A stretch of DNA of 64,000 nt from Daucus carota subsp. sativus (taxonomy: Eukaryota > Streptophyta > Magnoliopsida > Apiales > Apiaceae). The stretch lies in assembly GCF_001625215.2 (NCBI RefSeq), contig NC_030388.2, positions 23,176,558 to 23,240,557 of the forward strand, in the 5' to 3' direction. The notes below the pieces were generated by a model. It saw only the letters and a list, made by a program, of their open reading frames with translations. It did not search any database and was not told where the DNA came from. How positions within the stretch are numbered: position 1 is the stretch's first letter; every line of letters begins with the position of its first letter. Made by a program: the position numbers and the translations under genes. Shown one piece after another: positions 1 through 10,772 of the stretch.

Positions 1-779
1 TATTAAGCAATTCTAATGCTAGCGATCATGATTTCATCAATGAAGTTGGTACCATTGGGAGGATTTATCATGTAAACATTGTAAAACTTGTTGGATTTTG
101 CTTTGAGGGTCAAAAACGTGCCCTAATTTATGAGTTTATGCCTAATGGATCTCTTGATAAATACATCTTCTCCGATGGAGGAACAACCACTTTGAGTTGT
201 GAAAAGATTTATGAGATTGCTTGTAAAGTGGCATGCGGTATTGAGTATTTACATCGAGGCTGTGACATTCAGATCTTGCATTTTGATATCAAGCCTCATA
301 ACATTCTCCTCGATGAAAATTTTAATCCTAAGATTTCTGATTTTGGCCTTGCAAAATTGCGTGCAACTGATGATAGCATTGTAACTATGACTGCTGCAAG
401 GGGAACAATAGGTTACATGGCTCCGGAGCTGTTTTACAAAAATATTGGAGGTGTTTCGAACAAGGCAGATGTGTATAGTTTCGGGATGTTGCTGCTGGAA
501 ATGGCAGGGCAAAGGAAAAATTTGAAGCCAATGGTGGAACAAATTAGCCAGATATACTATCCTTCATGGATCTATGATCAAATAAGCAAAGGAAAGGAGA
601 TCGAAATGGAAGATGCCACTGAGGATGAAAGGAAGTTGGCAAAGAAGATGATCATTGTAGCAATGTGGTGCATACAAATGAAACCAAGTGAGCGTCCCAC
701 AATGAACAAAGTTATTGAAATGCTTGAAGGAGATTCTGAGCTTTTGGTGATGCCTCCTAAACCTTTAATTTGTCCGTAA
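1..779 (+). CDS. LRK10-like receptor kinase, type A copy 1 (A1), 3' part only
   Basis: The reading frame is already open at base 3 and ends at TAA 777-779. It encodes the kinase C-terminal two thirds: VGTIGR helix region, HFDIKPHN catalytic loop, [14 protein letters not shown] activation segment and the closing [14 protein letters not shown] motif. The catalytic loop reads HFD instead of HRD, so this is a non-RD kinase, usual for LRK10-like and PR5K-type receptors. The protein would be a plasma-membrane serine/threonine kinase whose ectodomain lies upstream of the window. It is closest to the intact gene at 29027-31306. Compared with that gene the tail stops about ten residues early, right after LICP, because TAA stands where A3 has GAA. 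No other damage is visible in this part, but whether the gene is whole cannot be judged from the window. Confidence 0.85.
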   Translation, partial: LSNSNASDHDFINEVGTIGRIYHVNIVKLVGFCFEGQKRALIYEFMPNGSLDKYIFSDGGTTTLSCEKIYEIACKVACGIEYLHRGCDIQILHFDIKPHNILLDENFNPKISDFGLAKLRATDDSIVTMTAARGTIGYMAPELFYKNIGGVSNKADVYSFGMLLLEMAGQRKNLKPMVEQISQIYYPSWIYDQISKGKEIEMEDATEDERKLAKKMIIVAMWCIQMKPSERPTMNKVIEMLEGDSELLVMPPKPLICP

Positions 780-2095
780 GAGATGCCAAGGGAGCAACAA
801 GAATTCCAACTGTCTGCAGACTGATTATCATGTTATTAGTTTGAGGCCTTAAAAGTATGTAATTGCATGTGGGTAATAACTGTGGATGGATCAAATTTCA
901 CTTAACGCATACAATAAACCAGAAGAAAGTATAGTTCTGAGCAAGTAGTTCTAGCATTTTAGGGATAGGAGATGGTTCATGTAAGCATCTAGCTTCTACG
1001 GACAATAAGCTTATTATTTCTGCCTTTCAGATAAAAAGGGAAGCTAAGTTTAGTTGATCCACTGATGCATTTATTAGTTCTTACAGCAGCACCTTGCAAC
1101 TTTAGGGTGACTCTTCTACAAAAAACAAATACATCAGAGTTCTTATGATGATCAACCATGACCCTGTTAAAGCTCATGAGTTCTACTACTGGATAAATAG
1201 AAATATGGTGCTGAGTGTTATCTACTAACCATAACTGGAATACATACTCATAGCAAGATTATAAACATGATAGAGCCACGTGAATAAGTCATTTACGGAC
1301 TGAACCAAACAACCATCATCCATCAATGACGCAAAACGAAAGCGTAGGAAATTGAGGGTTAATTTAAGAATCACTCTTACACGAGAAATCCTGGAGCCTA
1401 TTGAATCCACAAGACCATCCTAAAAAACACAAGGAAGAATTCAATTCACAAGAAAATGACAGAAATTTTTTAAGAGTTATTTTCATTCCGTTGGACAATG
1501 GTAATGCAAGGCAGCGGATCAAATACATTATCTTTTTAATCAATCAAATGAAAACAGCACAAATCAGATCAAGTACTCATCAATATTTGTAAAATAAAGT
1601 TGATAAGATATGTACATGTATAATTAGCAACAAACTTGATAAAGATAGAGGACAGTGAATGATAAACTGAGCAAGGAAAGGTGTGCTAACGGTAGAATCA
1701 CAACATTTATCTTTGCTGCAGGTCACTCTCACCAGTTTTCTCTACAGATAATTAATAATAATTAACTAAATCAAACTGCGTTATTTAGTTAACAACAATT
1801 AGTAATTTTCTCCCTGTATAAGAGTAGCTCTAGGCTTTATGAATAAGGAAATCGCAAAGCTAAAAGGGGTAAAAGGTATAAACAAAGATGAGCATAGTGA
1901 GATATGAGAAAACACTACAGACAGTAAGCCTTCATCTTTATAAATGTAGTGGTGCATCGAATTAAACATCATATGGTGTCATAGCTTTTACATCAGGTAC
2001 ATAATTAGTTGGAATATGCCATAAAATCATGCCATTTCCTAGACTTTCTATTTTGTACAAATTTAAGTAGAGGCAACTCACAATCCTAGGAGCTC
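780..2095. other. Tail-to-tail spacer between A1 and B1
   Basis: This holds the 3' untranslated regions of the two convergent kinase genes and AT-rich sequence. I see no convincing gene, RNA or mobile element in it. The short open frames at 989-1592 have no recognisable content. Confidence 0.5.
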
Positions 2096-5000
2096 TCAGT
2101 CTGATTCAGAAATATCTTCAAGCCTGCTGCTAAATGTGGATGCATTTCTTGAGCTTGAACTTGCTGAGTCAAACGGATTAGGAGGTATTGCTGGGCAATC
2201 TTCATCTTGGAGCATTTGAATAACGCGTTTCATGGAAGGACGGTCTGCTGGATGCCAATTTATGCACCATAGTCCTACGATAGTAATCTTTTTTGCTATG
2301 ATGTTATCTACTTCTTTCTCAATATTCTGGCTTCTCATTTCCGACCCCTGTTCAAGCTGATCGAAAACTCATGCTGGAAAATATGCACTGCTTTTTTCTG
2401 CACCTACTGAAGTGTGATCCTTTGCTCCAACCATTTCTAGCAACAGCATTCCATAGCTATAAACATCTGATTTCGTTGATACTTTTCCGAAATTCCTGGA
2501 AAATACTTCTGGTGCAATATAGCCTATTGTCCCTCTTGCCATAGTCATGGAGATCATACTTTGTTCTTTGTTACACAACTTTGCTAAACCAAAATCTGAG
2601 ATTTTGGGAGTGAAATTTTGGTCCAACAATATGTTGTGAGGTTTAATATCAAAGTGGAGGATTCGCTGGGCACAACCTTGATGAAGATACTCAATACCCT
2701 TGGCTATGCCTAGAGCAATATTTTGCATCTTTTCCCATCCAAGGAATCCTTGGTTCCTATTTTTTCTATAGACAAACTTTTCAAGTGAGTTGTTCGGTTG
2801 AAACTCATGAACTAGAGCTCTTCTACAGCCATCAGCGCAGTACCCAACCAGACGAACCACATTGACATGGTGGACTAGGCCGATTGTACCAACTTCATTT
2901 ATAAAATCCTCTCCACTTCCTTTGGCCCCAAGCTTATCATTTAGTATTTTAACCGCAACAACAACATCATTTGAAATTTGTCCCTTGAACACCGATCCAT
3001 AGCCTCCTTCCCCTAATTTGACGTTAAATTCATTGGTGATCTTTTTAATATCAGCATAAGTGTATCTTGAGGGCTTAAGTGCTCTGTAGTCCTCCAAAAA
3101 GGTTTCGACCTTCAACTGGTATCTTTTCTTCTGTTTAAAGAACTTTATAGCATAGCACAGTGCTACAATTGTAAGCAATCCAAAAATGATAGCTCCGACT
3201 TCACGTACAATAAAAAGATATGTTAAGCGACCAGTTCTCACATCCACGAGGATATGTCAAGTGACCCGATCTTAACTTAGGTTTTAGGATGGTTTACTAG
3301 GATCGTTAGAAATAATATAATGCACTACTAGAAAGAATTTTCTTGTGTCTGTACATGTGCACACTAACAATCATTTTTTAGGATTAGCTACAATCTAGTT
3401 AATAATGATAATTCTTTTATGCACAAAAATCTCTATTGACAAAATTTCACCTAAACAAAAGTAATTGTTAATGTGTGAACATGAGACAGACTAGAAGAAA
3501 AATACTTGCCGACTTGTAAATAACAATTAGATTTCTAACACTAAATGAATCATTGCTTCACTGATCATGATGTATGTCATAGAATTTAATAACAACTGGA
3601 CTCCTAACACTAAATAAGAACATGCTCCTTCCCTACAACTCGTATTTTTGTGTTATTATTATTTAGATCACTTACTTTGTTTCAATGTATCAATTAGATC
3701 ATCGACAAAATTTTGGTCTCATTTGCATAACTTGTTTCAAATTAAAAAAAAATCATTATAATTTTTTGCGGAGTTAAGTCACAACAAACATTTTTTGTTA
3801 AATTATATGATATGAACTTGATTGAAAATTGACATGAAATTGTTGTCACAAGACAATGTGATGATAAAATAATAAAATATCAAATATTTGATAATAGAAA
3901 TTTATAAAAATAGAGGTCCAATTCAAATAAAAAATAAAGATGAGTAGAAGTTTATATAGTTAGAAAAACTGAAAAAGTTAGAAAGATGTGGTATATCAAT
4001 ATTATAAAAAAACTTCAAATAATCAATTTTTTTCATTTATGAAAATTTTAAAAACCCACTTGATATATTCGAATGGAAAAAGTGATATGATCCAGTTGAT
4101 AATTAAGCCATATATTTTTAGTTCTATTTCTCGCAAATACTTATTACAATTATGCGATAATTTACGATTGAAAGGTCTTCATTTATGAAGCTATATATTT
4201 TTAGATCTATTTCTCGCACATACTTATCACAACTATCCGATGATCTATGTCTTCATTTAGTATTTTGTGTCTGAACTAATATAAGTTGATTATAATACAG
4301 AGTAAGTTATCACAACTATATGATAATGCACGATTGAAGTGTTTTCATTTTAATATTTTGTGTATGAACTAATATAAGTATAATGAGGAGTAAGTTATCG
4401 CAATTATATTATGATTTACAAGTGAAAGGTCTTTATTTAATATTTTGTGTTCAAGCTAATGTAACTGTAATGTGGAGTAACTGTAATTGTGAGTTTAGCA
4501 GGGATGAGTATTCACCTGTTAGAAGAAGTATATGTAATGAACCTGCAAGAGAAGAAAGAGACCAATAATTATTTTAGTAAAACGGCTTTTCTATGGCGTG
4601 ATTATATACATATTAAGCACCAAATTGTTTCTATTTAACTCATTTTGATTAGCTCGTACTTTTTAATAATGATGGTCCCTCCTCAATATACAATGATCAC
4701 ACCAATCAAAATGAGCTGAATACATAGAATTTGTTTTTTAACATGTGCCATGAGTACAAACTAGACAAGTTGTTAGTAAAATTGAAGAGTAAAGGGAGTT
4801 CCATATGTATATGTGAACAGGAAGTCCAACATAATCATGAATAGTTACTATAATTAAGACAGTCGATTAGTTCTGTAATTCACTCTCTCTTTCACTTCTA
4901 TAATCTCAAAGTGTCAGTCTGCCTAGATATATAATTGTAATAAGCATAGAATTAGTAAAAATTAAAATGCATACCTTTGGGGTAGCACTCGGTGAAAATC

Positions 5001-5797
5001 TTGCTGTTTCTTCTGAATTTGCAATACTGTCCTTTGACTTCGCAATCACTACAATCAGGTCCGGACCAAGTCAGCCCTCCCACAGTGTAGGGGACATGAG
5101 AAATGTTGTACAACTTGGTGCAAGATGTTAGAGGCACTTCAGCAGTGTCCAGGAGAGAACAGATGGCATAGATTTGACGATTATGGCTTCTCAGAGAAGG
5201 GACAGTACCTATGATTTCGGGAAAGGATGGATTTATGGAGCGGTGAAATCTACTTAAATCACTTGTTGATGAACAATTGTGATATGTATAGTCATTGCAG
5301 CTGTGGACGCGGCCAAATAGTTGAATTTGAATTGATGTGCCGTCAGTTAATACAAAAGGTTTGAAAGTATAATGATTACGATTAGAATGGTTGTTGTGGA
5401 AGTGGTAGTAGTTTTGTGTGACAACTACAGATAAAGCTTCAAAATAGAGCTGGCGCGATCTGTAGTCGATAGAAGCAACAGAAGCCTGAACAGAGAATGA
5501 AAGGTAGAGTCCGGGAAGAGAGGTACTGGCCTCGTATTCAAACTTTATCGTCGGAGCTAAGACATTTTTGTAAGTTTTATCGCAACTGAGTTGAAAGCCA
5601 GATGGGAAGACACAAGGATCCTCAGCACTGTGTTTGAGATGAAAAGGAAAGCGGATATCAGTTTTTCCACACCTTGCTGCCCTGCACTTGCCATTTTCTG
5701 TAAAACCTTCTAGCCTTGTTGTGATACTACTGCAAGCTATCACAAATGCAGCCAATTTTAACATCTGATTAGCCATTTCATTAAGATTTACCATCAA
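2096..5797 (-). pseudogene. LRK10-like receptor kinase, type B copy 1 (B1), with in-frame nonsense codon
   Basis: Exon 1 (about 5797-4975; the likely start is the MANQM methionine at 5776, by alignment with B3) encodes a signal peptide, the GUB_WAK_bind region (CRAARCGKTDIRFPFHLK) and the cysteine-rich WAK_assoc end (WSGPDCSDCEVKGQYC). It ends at a GT donor after CCCCAAAG. The last exon (about 3198-2096) encodes the membrane helix, glycine loop GEGGYG, AVKIL lysine, [14 protein letters not shown] and APE. At 2371-2369 a TGA replaces the TGG (Trp) found in the intact copy B3. The frame is open again directly after it to 2096, so a single base separates it from a full kinase. The small linker exon seen in B3 was not found, and the acceptor before the membrane helix has changed from AG to AC; an AG 6 nt downstream would keep phase. 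It may be a recent pseudogene or encode a truncated kinase. Confidence 0.8.
4105..4490. repeat. Degenerate tandem repeat in the enlarged B1 intron
   Basis: Roughly four diverged copies of a unit of about 85-110 bp. They share blocks such as TTATCACAACTAT, GATTGAAAGGTCTTCATTTA and TATTTTGTGT. The repeat sits in the interval between exon 1 and the kinase exon of B1, which is about 1.8 kb. In the intact B3 the same interval is about 0.34 kb including a small exon. Confidence 0.55.
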
Positions 5798-6357
5798 GAA
5801 AGCAAATAGACATCATGTGCATTATGGATATTTGAATGTGTGGGACTGGGAATGTATTGAAGTGGATCTTATTTATCTATATTAAATTACTAATTCTTTG
5901 AAAATGTAAAAGTAGCAAGTAAATTAGTTTCTCGTACTCTTGATAATTTAAAAAATTTAGATAGACCGACTCTATAACAGTCATGTTCAACAGAGATCTC
6001 AAATTAATATGAATCGAAGATATTAGTTGTGGCATGATCCACTCTTGAACAAAAAAAAAATTGAAAAGAGAGTATGTTTGAAATATAACATGACACTACT
6101 TATCTCAAAATGAGTGTCATGAGATCCGGAACCATATTATTACACCGGCCATATATTTGAAACACCTTACAAATTACAATTATAACATTCGTGAAATTTG
6201 AAGTCTTCATAATAATTTACATTATCTTTATTATTCAATACCCGTGAAACCTGATTCTAATTTCTAACTATTATCCAGCCCATCTTCCACTCCCTTGCTT
6301 TCTCATCGTCATTGCTCAAGAAACCTTCATTATCCGGTATACAATCAAAAAGTTATA

Positions 6358-6617
6358 CTCTCTCCGTCCCTTTTTAGTTGCCACATTTTTATTTTTGTTA
6401 GTCAAATTAATTAATTTTTGACCAAAAATTATAAGTCACTTTTTTATTATTTAAAAAAAATGAAAATTACATCTTAAAGTAAATTAAAAGTTATTTCCGG
6501 TAACATGCTTTTTTTATTTTTTCACTTAATAAAATATTAATAAATTTCAGTCAAATTTTAATCAATTTGATCGATACAAATCCAAAAGTACTAACAATTA
6601 AAAAGGGACGGAGGGAG
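6358..6617. mobile_element. Stowaway-type MITE (Tc1/mariner)
   Basis: Terminal inverted repeats CTCTCTCCGTCCCTTTTTAG and its complement ending GGGACGGAGGGAG are flanked by TA on both sides (6356-6357 and 6618-6619). There is no coding capacity. TA duplication and CTCCCTCCGTCCC-like ends are the hallmarks of plant Stowaway elements. Confidence 0.9.
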
Positions 6618-6934
6618 TACACACGCAGGCTGCAGGCCTGCAGCCCGCCTTTCATGATTTTTCTGAATTCTTTCTCGATTTTGAACTCTGCGCGCTTAAA
6701 AACTTTTTTTGAGTTAATTGCAGAGTGCGTACCTCTAGTTTGAGGCTTGTGCACTTTGTGTACCTCAGTTTTGGTATCTAGCCATGTGTGTACCTCAGCT
6801 TTGAAGATGCTTGCACAGTGTGTACTTATGTATGTTTGCAGCTTAACGACGTTAGATTGGAGGGACAGCTGCAGGGTAATTTGACAAAGAAAAAGGGAGG
6901 GGCAACGGCTATATGTTTGTATGTGTTATATGCA

Positions 6935-7127
6935 CTCTACTATATGGTCTGTAGTCGGGCTTATGGACCTTCTGTTTGTTGAACAAAAGAATGGAGTGCG
7001 TCGCGAGAATGTTGATGATTATGCTACTTCAGGACAAGAATTGTTAAAGAGAAAACCGGCTCAAATAACTGATGAAGGCAATATAGATAAAGAAGTAAGA
7101 ACCATGAAGAACCAAAGCCACGAGTAA
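6935..7127 (+). pseudogene. NPF (NRT1/PTR family) C-terminal fragment inside the Pack-MULE
   Basis: The translation shows LYALYYMVCSRAYGPSV followed, after a stop and frame change, by EQKNGV and a hydrophilic tail ending KNQSHE before TAA. The YY-V-CS-AYGP pattern is the last membrane helix and tail start of NPF nitrate/peptide transporters. It points toward the second NPF fragment on the other strand but differs from it in sequence, so it is a separate capture or a diverged copy. It is far too short to be functional. Confidence 0.65.
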
Positions 7128-7204
7128 CAGTATTACATAGATTCAACTGATCAGACAATGTTGCTGTAAATTCAGATGAATCCTCAATGTTTTCTAGTTC
7201 ATTA

Positions 7205-8390
7205 TCCTTTCCTGAAGGAACTCTTCTTCTAAAGAAGCAGAACCTTTCGTATCGTCGAGTCTAAAGCCATTCCTTTGTTCAACACAAGGACCGTAAGCCC
7301 AACTGCAAACAAGATAGTAGAAGAGGTTTACTGAACTTATGATTGCAAGAAGCCAGTAGTAACTCTCAAAATGTCCCTTGTGTTGATATTACTTGAAGTC
7401 CAGCTCTCTTTTCCTCCTTTACTTGAAACATTGTTTACGGTACTCAATATAGCACTAGCTAACAAGTTTGCAAATTAAATGCCATCCCTAGCCCGAACAT
7501 GGCTGATGCAATGCTGGACATGCTCTTAGGGAATTCTGAATAGTAAAATTCTGTTTGAGCTATTGAGTTGAAAGCCTCGCCTAATCCACTTAAAACATGT
7601 TGTGGTACTAACCAATATGCAGACATGTTAACCACACCGCTTGGATTTTCTCTAAAACCTTGTTCGATTGCTTTGGTTCGTCTTATATGTTCCACAATGG
7701 CTGAGACAACCATAGCCAAGAATACTATTATCATGTAAAATAATTGAATATAAGAGCAATATCTGTAGAAGTTTCTTATGTAGATACTTTAATGACCAAA
7801 GTCGATCACTAAAAAAAATCTTTTGATACCTTAGTTTATCAGTGGGCACAAGTCGTTCTGAATCTTTGAGAGTATACCATGTAATAGTAGAATCTGGAGA
7901 AGGAAGTGTCATTCTTCTGTTCTTGTAACAACCGCAATCACTTGCATGAAGATACTAAACAAGTTTGTCTTGACTTTTGGTTTGATATATAAAGAAGATG
8001 CAATCAAGAAAAGAGCAGCTGAAAGAAACATGAGAAGGGCTGGAACTCCAAAACCCACTTTCCACCCCAAATGATCTTGAATGTAGACAATGCAAGTGAA
8101 AGCAAGCACGACTGCAACAGCTGCGGAAGCGTAATATATACCATCTGAAGAACCGTTCTAGCATCCTTTTATTCATGGGATTGTCCTTGTCATCTATTTG
8201 ATCAGCCCCAAATGCTAGTGAAGAAGGCCTAACACCACCTGCTCCAATTAACATAAGAACAAAGGACGAGAGCAAAACCAAGTACTGCATTGCAGAAGTA
8301 TATTCACAGGTCTGGGTTGTAACACATAAACGAGATTCTAGGTTATAAATGAGGAGACAAACAATGTCTTCTGTTGCCGCCAAAGATGAG
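7205..8390 (-). pseudogene. NPF (NRT1/PTR family) transporter, truncated and broken copy inside the Pack-MULE
   Basis: Read on the minus strand, consecutive pieces in different frames give LIGAGGVRPSSLAFGADQ (8160-8260 region), then YIQDHLGWKVGFGVPALLMF with SSLYIKPKVK (about 7960-8100), then TLPSPDSTITWYTLKDSERL (about 7850-7910), then SAYWLVPQHVLSGLGEAF with TEFYYSEFPKSMSS (7490-7640), and finally KGGKESWTSSNIN and YLVCSWAYGPCVEQRNG near 7220-7400. These are the order and motifs of the membrane half of an NPF proton-coupled nitrate/peptide carrier. The N-terminal helices are absent, and the segment between the central loop and the GLGEAF helix is missing at about 7740-7830. Frameshifts and stops exclude function. 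It could still produce antisense or small RNA against an NPF gene. Confidence 0.8.
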
Positions 8391-8669
8391 TAGTAAACAA
8401 GAAGCCTCCATTGGAAATGTATGTGCTGCCCTTTGTGAAGTAACGGTGTTAATTATCAGCTGACGGAAGTACACACATTGCAAGCATCTTTAAACTATAG
8501 GTACACGGTTTGCTAGATATGAAAGGAAGGGTACACAAAGTGCACAAGCCTCAAAATAGAGGTACACACTATGCAATTTACTTTTTTTCTTTGTTTTCTT
8601 CTTCACCTGCCCCCTCGTTTGTGTGTGAGTACAACCTCGCACCTTCTATTGGAGTATTTGTTTATTTCC

Positions 8670-9619
8670 GGGTTAAATAGCTAATTCATAACTAAGCTGG
8701 TTAAAAACTTGCAGTTTGGTGATGTTGTTGAAAAAGCTTACAATCACATAACTTTGCTTCATATAATTTTCAATCGAACGATTGTGTTAACACAAACTTA
8801 CACGAACGCTTTTAACGTTTTCCGTTAGTGTACCCGATTACCCGACCCGACCCAATCCTATTTACATCTAAATTCAAAATAAAACATAAAACCACGCACG
8901 CTTATTATCTCTTACATCAGTTTCTACTTGGGCTTTGAGCGGGAAGCGATGAACTCAGCGGCGATGAACTCGGTGACGATTGAACTCGTCGGCGATTTCT
9001 CGGTTCTGTGCATAATGGAGTAAGTTTCCTCCTCTTGTTGATACAAAAAACCCTTTTTATTTTGTATGCATGTATCTATAAACCCTAAATGTATATGTAT
9101 CTTAGGTGTCTCAAGACTGTTAGAATTGTGTTGTTTTATAATGTTGGGTTTGTTACTCCTGAGTTAACTGGTGTTAGAGAGTACGTGGGTAATGATACAA
9201 TGTGAATGGGGCTATAAAAGCGTATGGTGCAGGGGTCATTAGGCTACACCTTTATCAAGTGAATGGGGCTGGGGATGATTATGAGTTGTGTGTGAATGCA
9301 GGAAAAGGTGTAGGTGAGGAAGAAGTTGGAGGATTTGATCAGGTTGGAGAAGGTGTATGTGATGAAGGAACTGGATGATTTGAGGGTGGAGGTGTAGGTG
9401 ATGCTTATTATGTTTAGAATTATGTTTTTGCAATATTATTCTTGTTCCGGTGATCTTTTTGAAAGATGACTTATTTCCATTAATGTTTTTAACAGAACTT
9501 AAGGGAGTTACTAATATGCAAGTTTTTAAATACTTCATTAGTTGACTGTGAGCTTTTCCAACAACATGACCAAACTGTAAGTTTTAAACCAGCTTCGTAA
9601 TGAATTAGCTATTTAACCC
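8670..9619. mobile_element. Non-autonomous MULE with perfect 10-bp target duplication
   Basis: The ends are GGGTTAAATAGCTAATTCAT and its complement; inverted-repeat matching continues for about 85-90 bp with few mismatches. GTTTATTTCC is duplicated exactly at 8660-8669 and 9620-9629. Inside, a plus-strand stretch at 9235-9420 reads like LYQVNGAGDDYELCVNAGKG followed by an acidic Gly/Glu-rich run. That resembles the N-terminal region of MuDR-type transposases, so the element may be an internally deleted MULE. That last identification is weak. Confidence 0.78.
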
Positions 9620-10079
9620 GTTTATTTCCCATGCCTTGATAATTTATATACTATTTTACTTCTAATGCCCATCCCTAGGCAAGTCTTCCTTCACGTGTTT
9701 GTTTGTTTGTTTCTTTGATTTCTTTTTACCAGGCAACTCTCGATGCATGCATAGTAGTTTGTGAAAATAAAGAGAAATATATCAATAATTTAAAAAAATA
9801 AAACCAGGAAGGTGGCCGCGAGATCTGAAACATAACTTTGTTCAATTCTCTGTCAGGCTGACCGGTTCAATTTAACATTAATAACTTTTCATATAATCCG
9901 GGCTTAAAATAATTTTAGTAAATATTAAGATTTAAAAACTAAAATCTGTTAAATTTTAGAATTGAACCGACCTTGGATGATCCACATCTCAGGGTCAGTC
10001 GCGGATGGGTCGGGATTGGGGCATTGGCTAGCCTCCTAGTTCCGCCACACATTCTAATGTGTAAATACAATAAAGTTTC
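9620..10079. other. Spacer between two MULEs
   Basis: Beyond the 10-bp duplication at 9620-9629 this is AT-rich unique sequence with no gene or element that I can recognise. Confidence 0.4.
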
Positions 10080-10680
10080 GGAAAATTAATTGTAAAATCC
10101 CTGAACTATACGCACCTTTTATCTAGGTCCCTGAACTATAAATGTCAATTCATAAGTAATTCAACTCTTGACTTTTTCCTATCTGGGTCCTTCCGTTAGA
10201 TTTGGTTTGACGCCGTTAGTTTTTCCAGCGAACTTGGTCGGAAAAGCTCAAATCCGGTGAGCTCGAATTTTTCGACGAGACTAATTTGAACATTAAAAAT
10301 CACGAAAATTATATGAACATGCTCATAATCACACGGTCTATCAATCTACGTCATTATAATTCGAATAAAAGCTATTAAAATGAAAACTAATATTCAACTC
10401 AAAATTCGGAAATTACCAAACTAAATTTTGATGGTATAGATGGATAAGGGATTGAAAAACGAGCAATTTGATTACTCAAGCTTCAAATTTGGATACCGGA
10501 ATCACCTTCAAAGTTATCTTTGATTCTCATGAACTTAAAGAACTAACGGCGTCAAATCAGATCTAACGGAAGGAGCCAGATAAGAAAAAAATCAAGAGTT
10601 GAATTACTTATGAAATAACATTTATAGTTCAGGGACCTACAAAGTGTCTATAGTTCAGGGACTTTAGAATTAATTTTCCC
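10080..10680. mobile_element. Non-autonomous MULE upstream of A2
   Basis: Inverted terminal repeats start GGAAAATTAATT and end AATTAATTTTCCC. They contain CCCTGAACTATA and TCTAGGTCCCTGAACTATA-like blocks, then TCCTTCCGTTAGAT near 10190 mirrored by ATCTAACGGAAGGA near 10560. The flanking 9-mers TAAAGTTTC (10071-10079) and TAAAGTTCC (10681-10689) differ at one position. No coding capacity. The ends share the GAACTATA...TCTAGGTCCCT theme with the larger MULE at 43311-45926. Confidence 0.75.
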
Positions 10681-10772
10681 TAAAGTTCCTTGCTTCCGTA
10701 AAAAAAGCTCCACTTTCACAACTTCACTCTCATCTTGATAGCAGTACTGATCCTCTGTTCCAAACACAAAAA

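Larger units (their letters stand above)
6711..8579. mobile_element. Pack-MULE carrying two NPF transporter fragments
   Basis: Long terminal inverted repeats of about 130-140 bp lie at about 6711-6850 and 8440-8579. Both carry GTACCTC...GAGGCTTGTGCACTTTGTGTACC, followed by matching ATCTAGC and GATGCTTGCA blocks. A perfect 9-bp ACTTTTTTT flanks each side (6702-6710 and 8580-8588), the duplication length of Mutator-like elements; because it is mostly T, that match alone is weak. The inside is not transposase but pieces of NRT1/PTR-family genes in both orientations (annotated separately), which defines a Pack-MULE. The exact outer edge may shift by a few bases. Confidence 0.82.

Noticed and set aside
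9239-9538. 99-residue minus-strand frame rich in His and Leu
   Set aside because: Antisense of the acidic Gly/Glu-rich stretch in the MULE; no homology.
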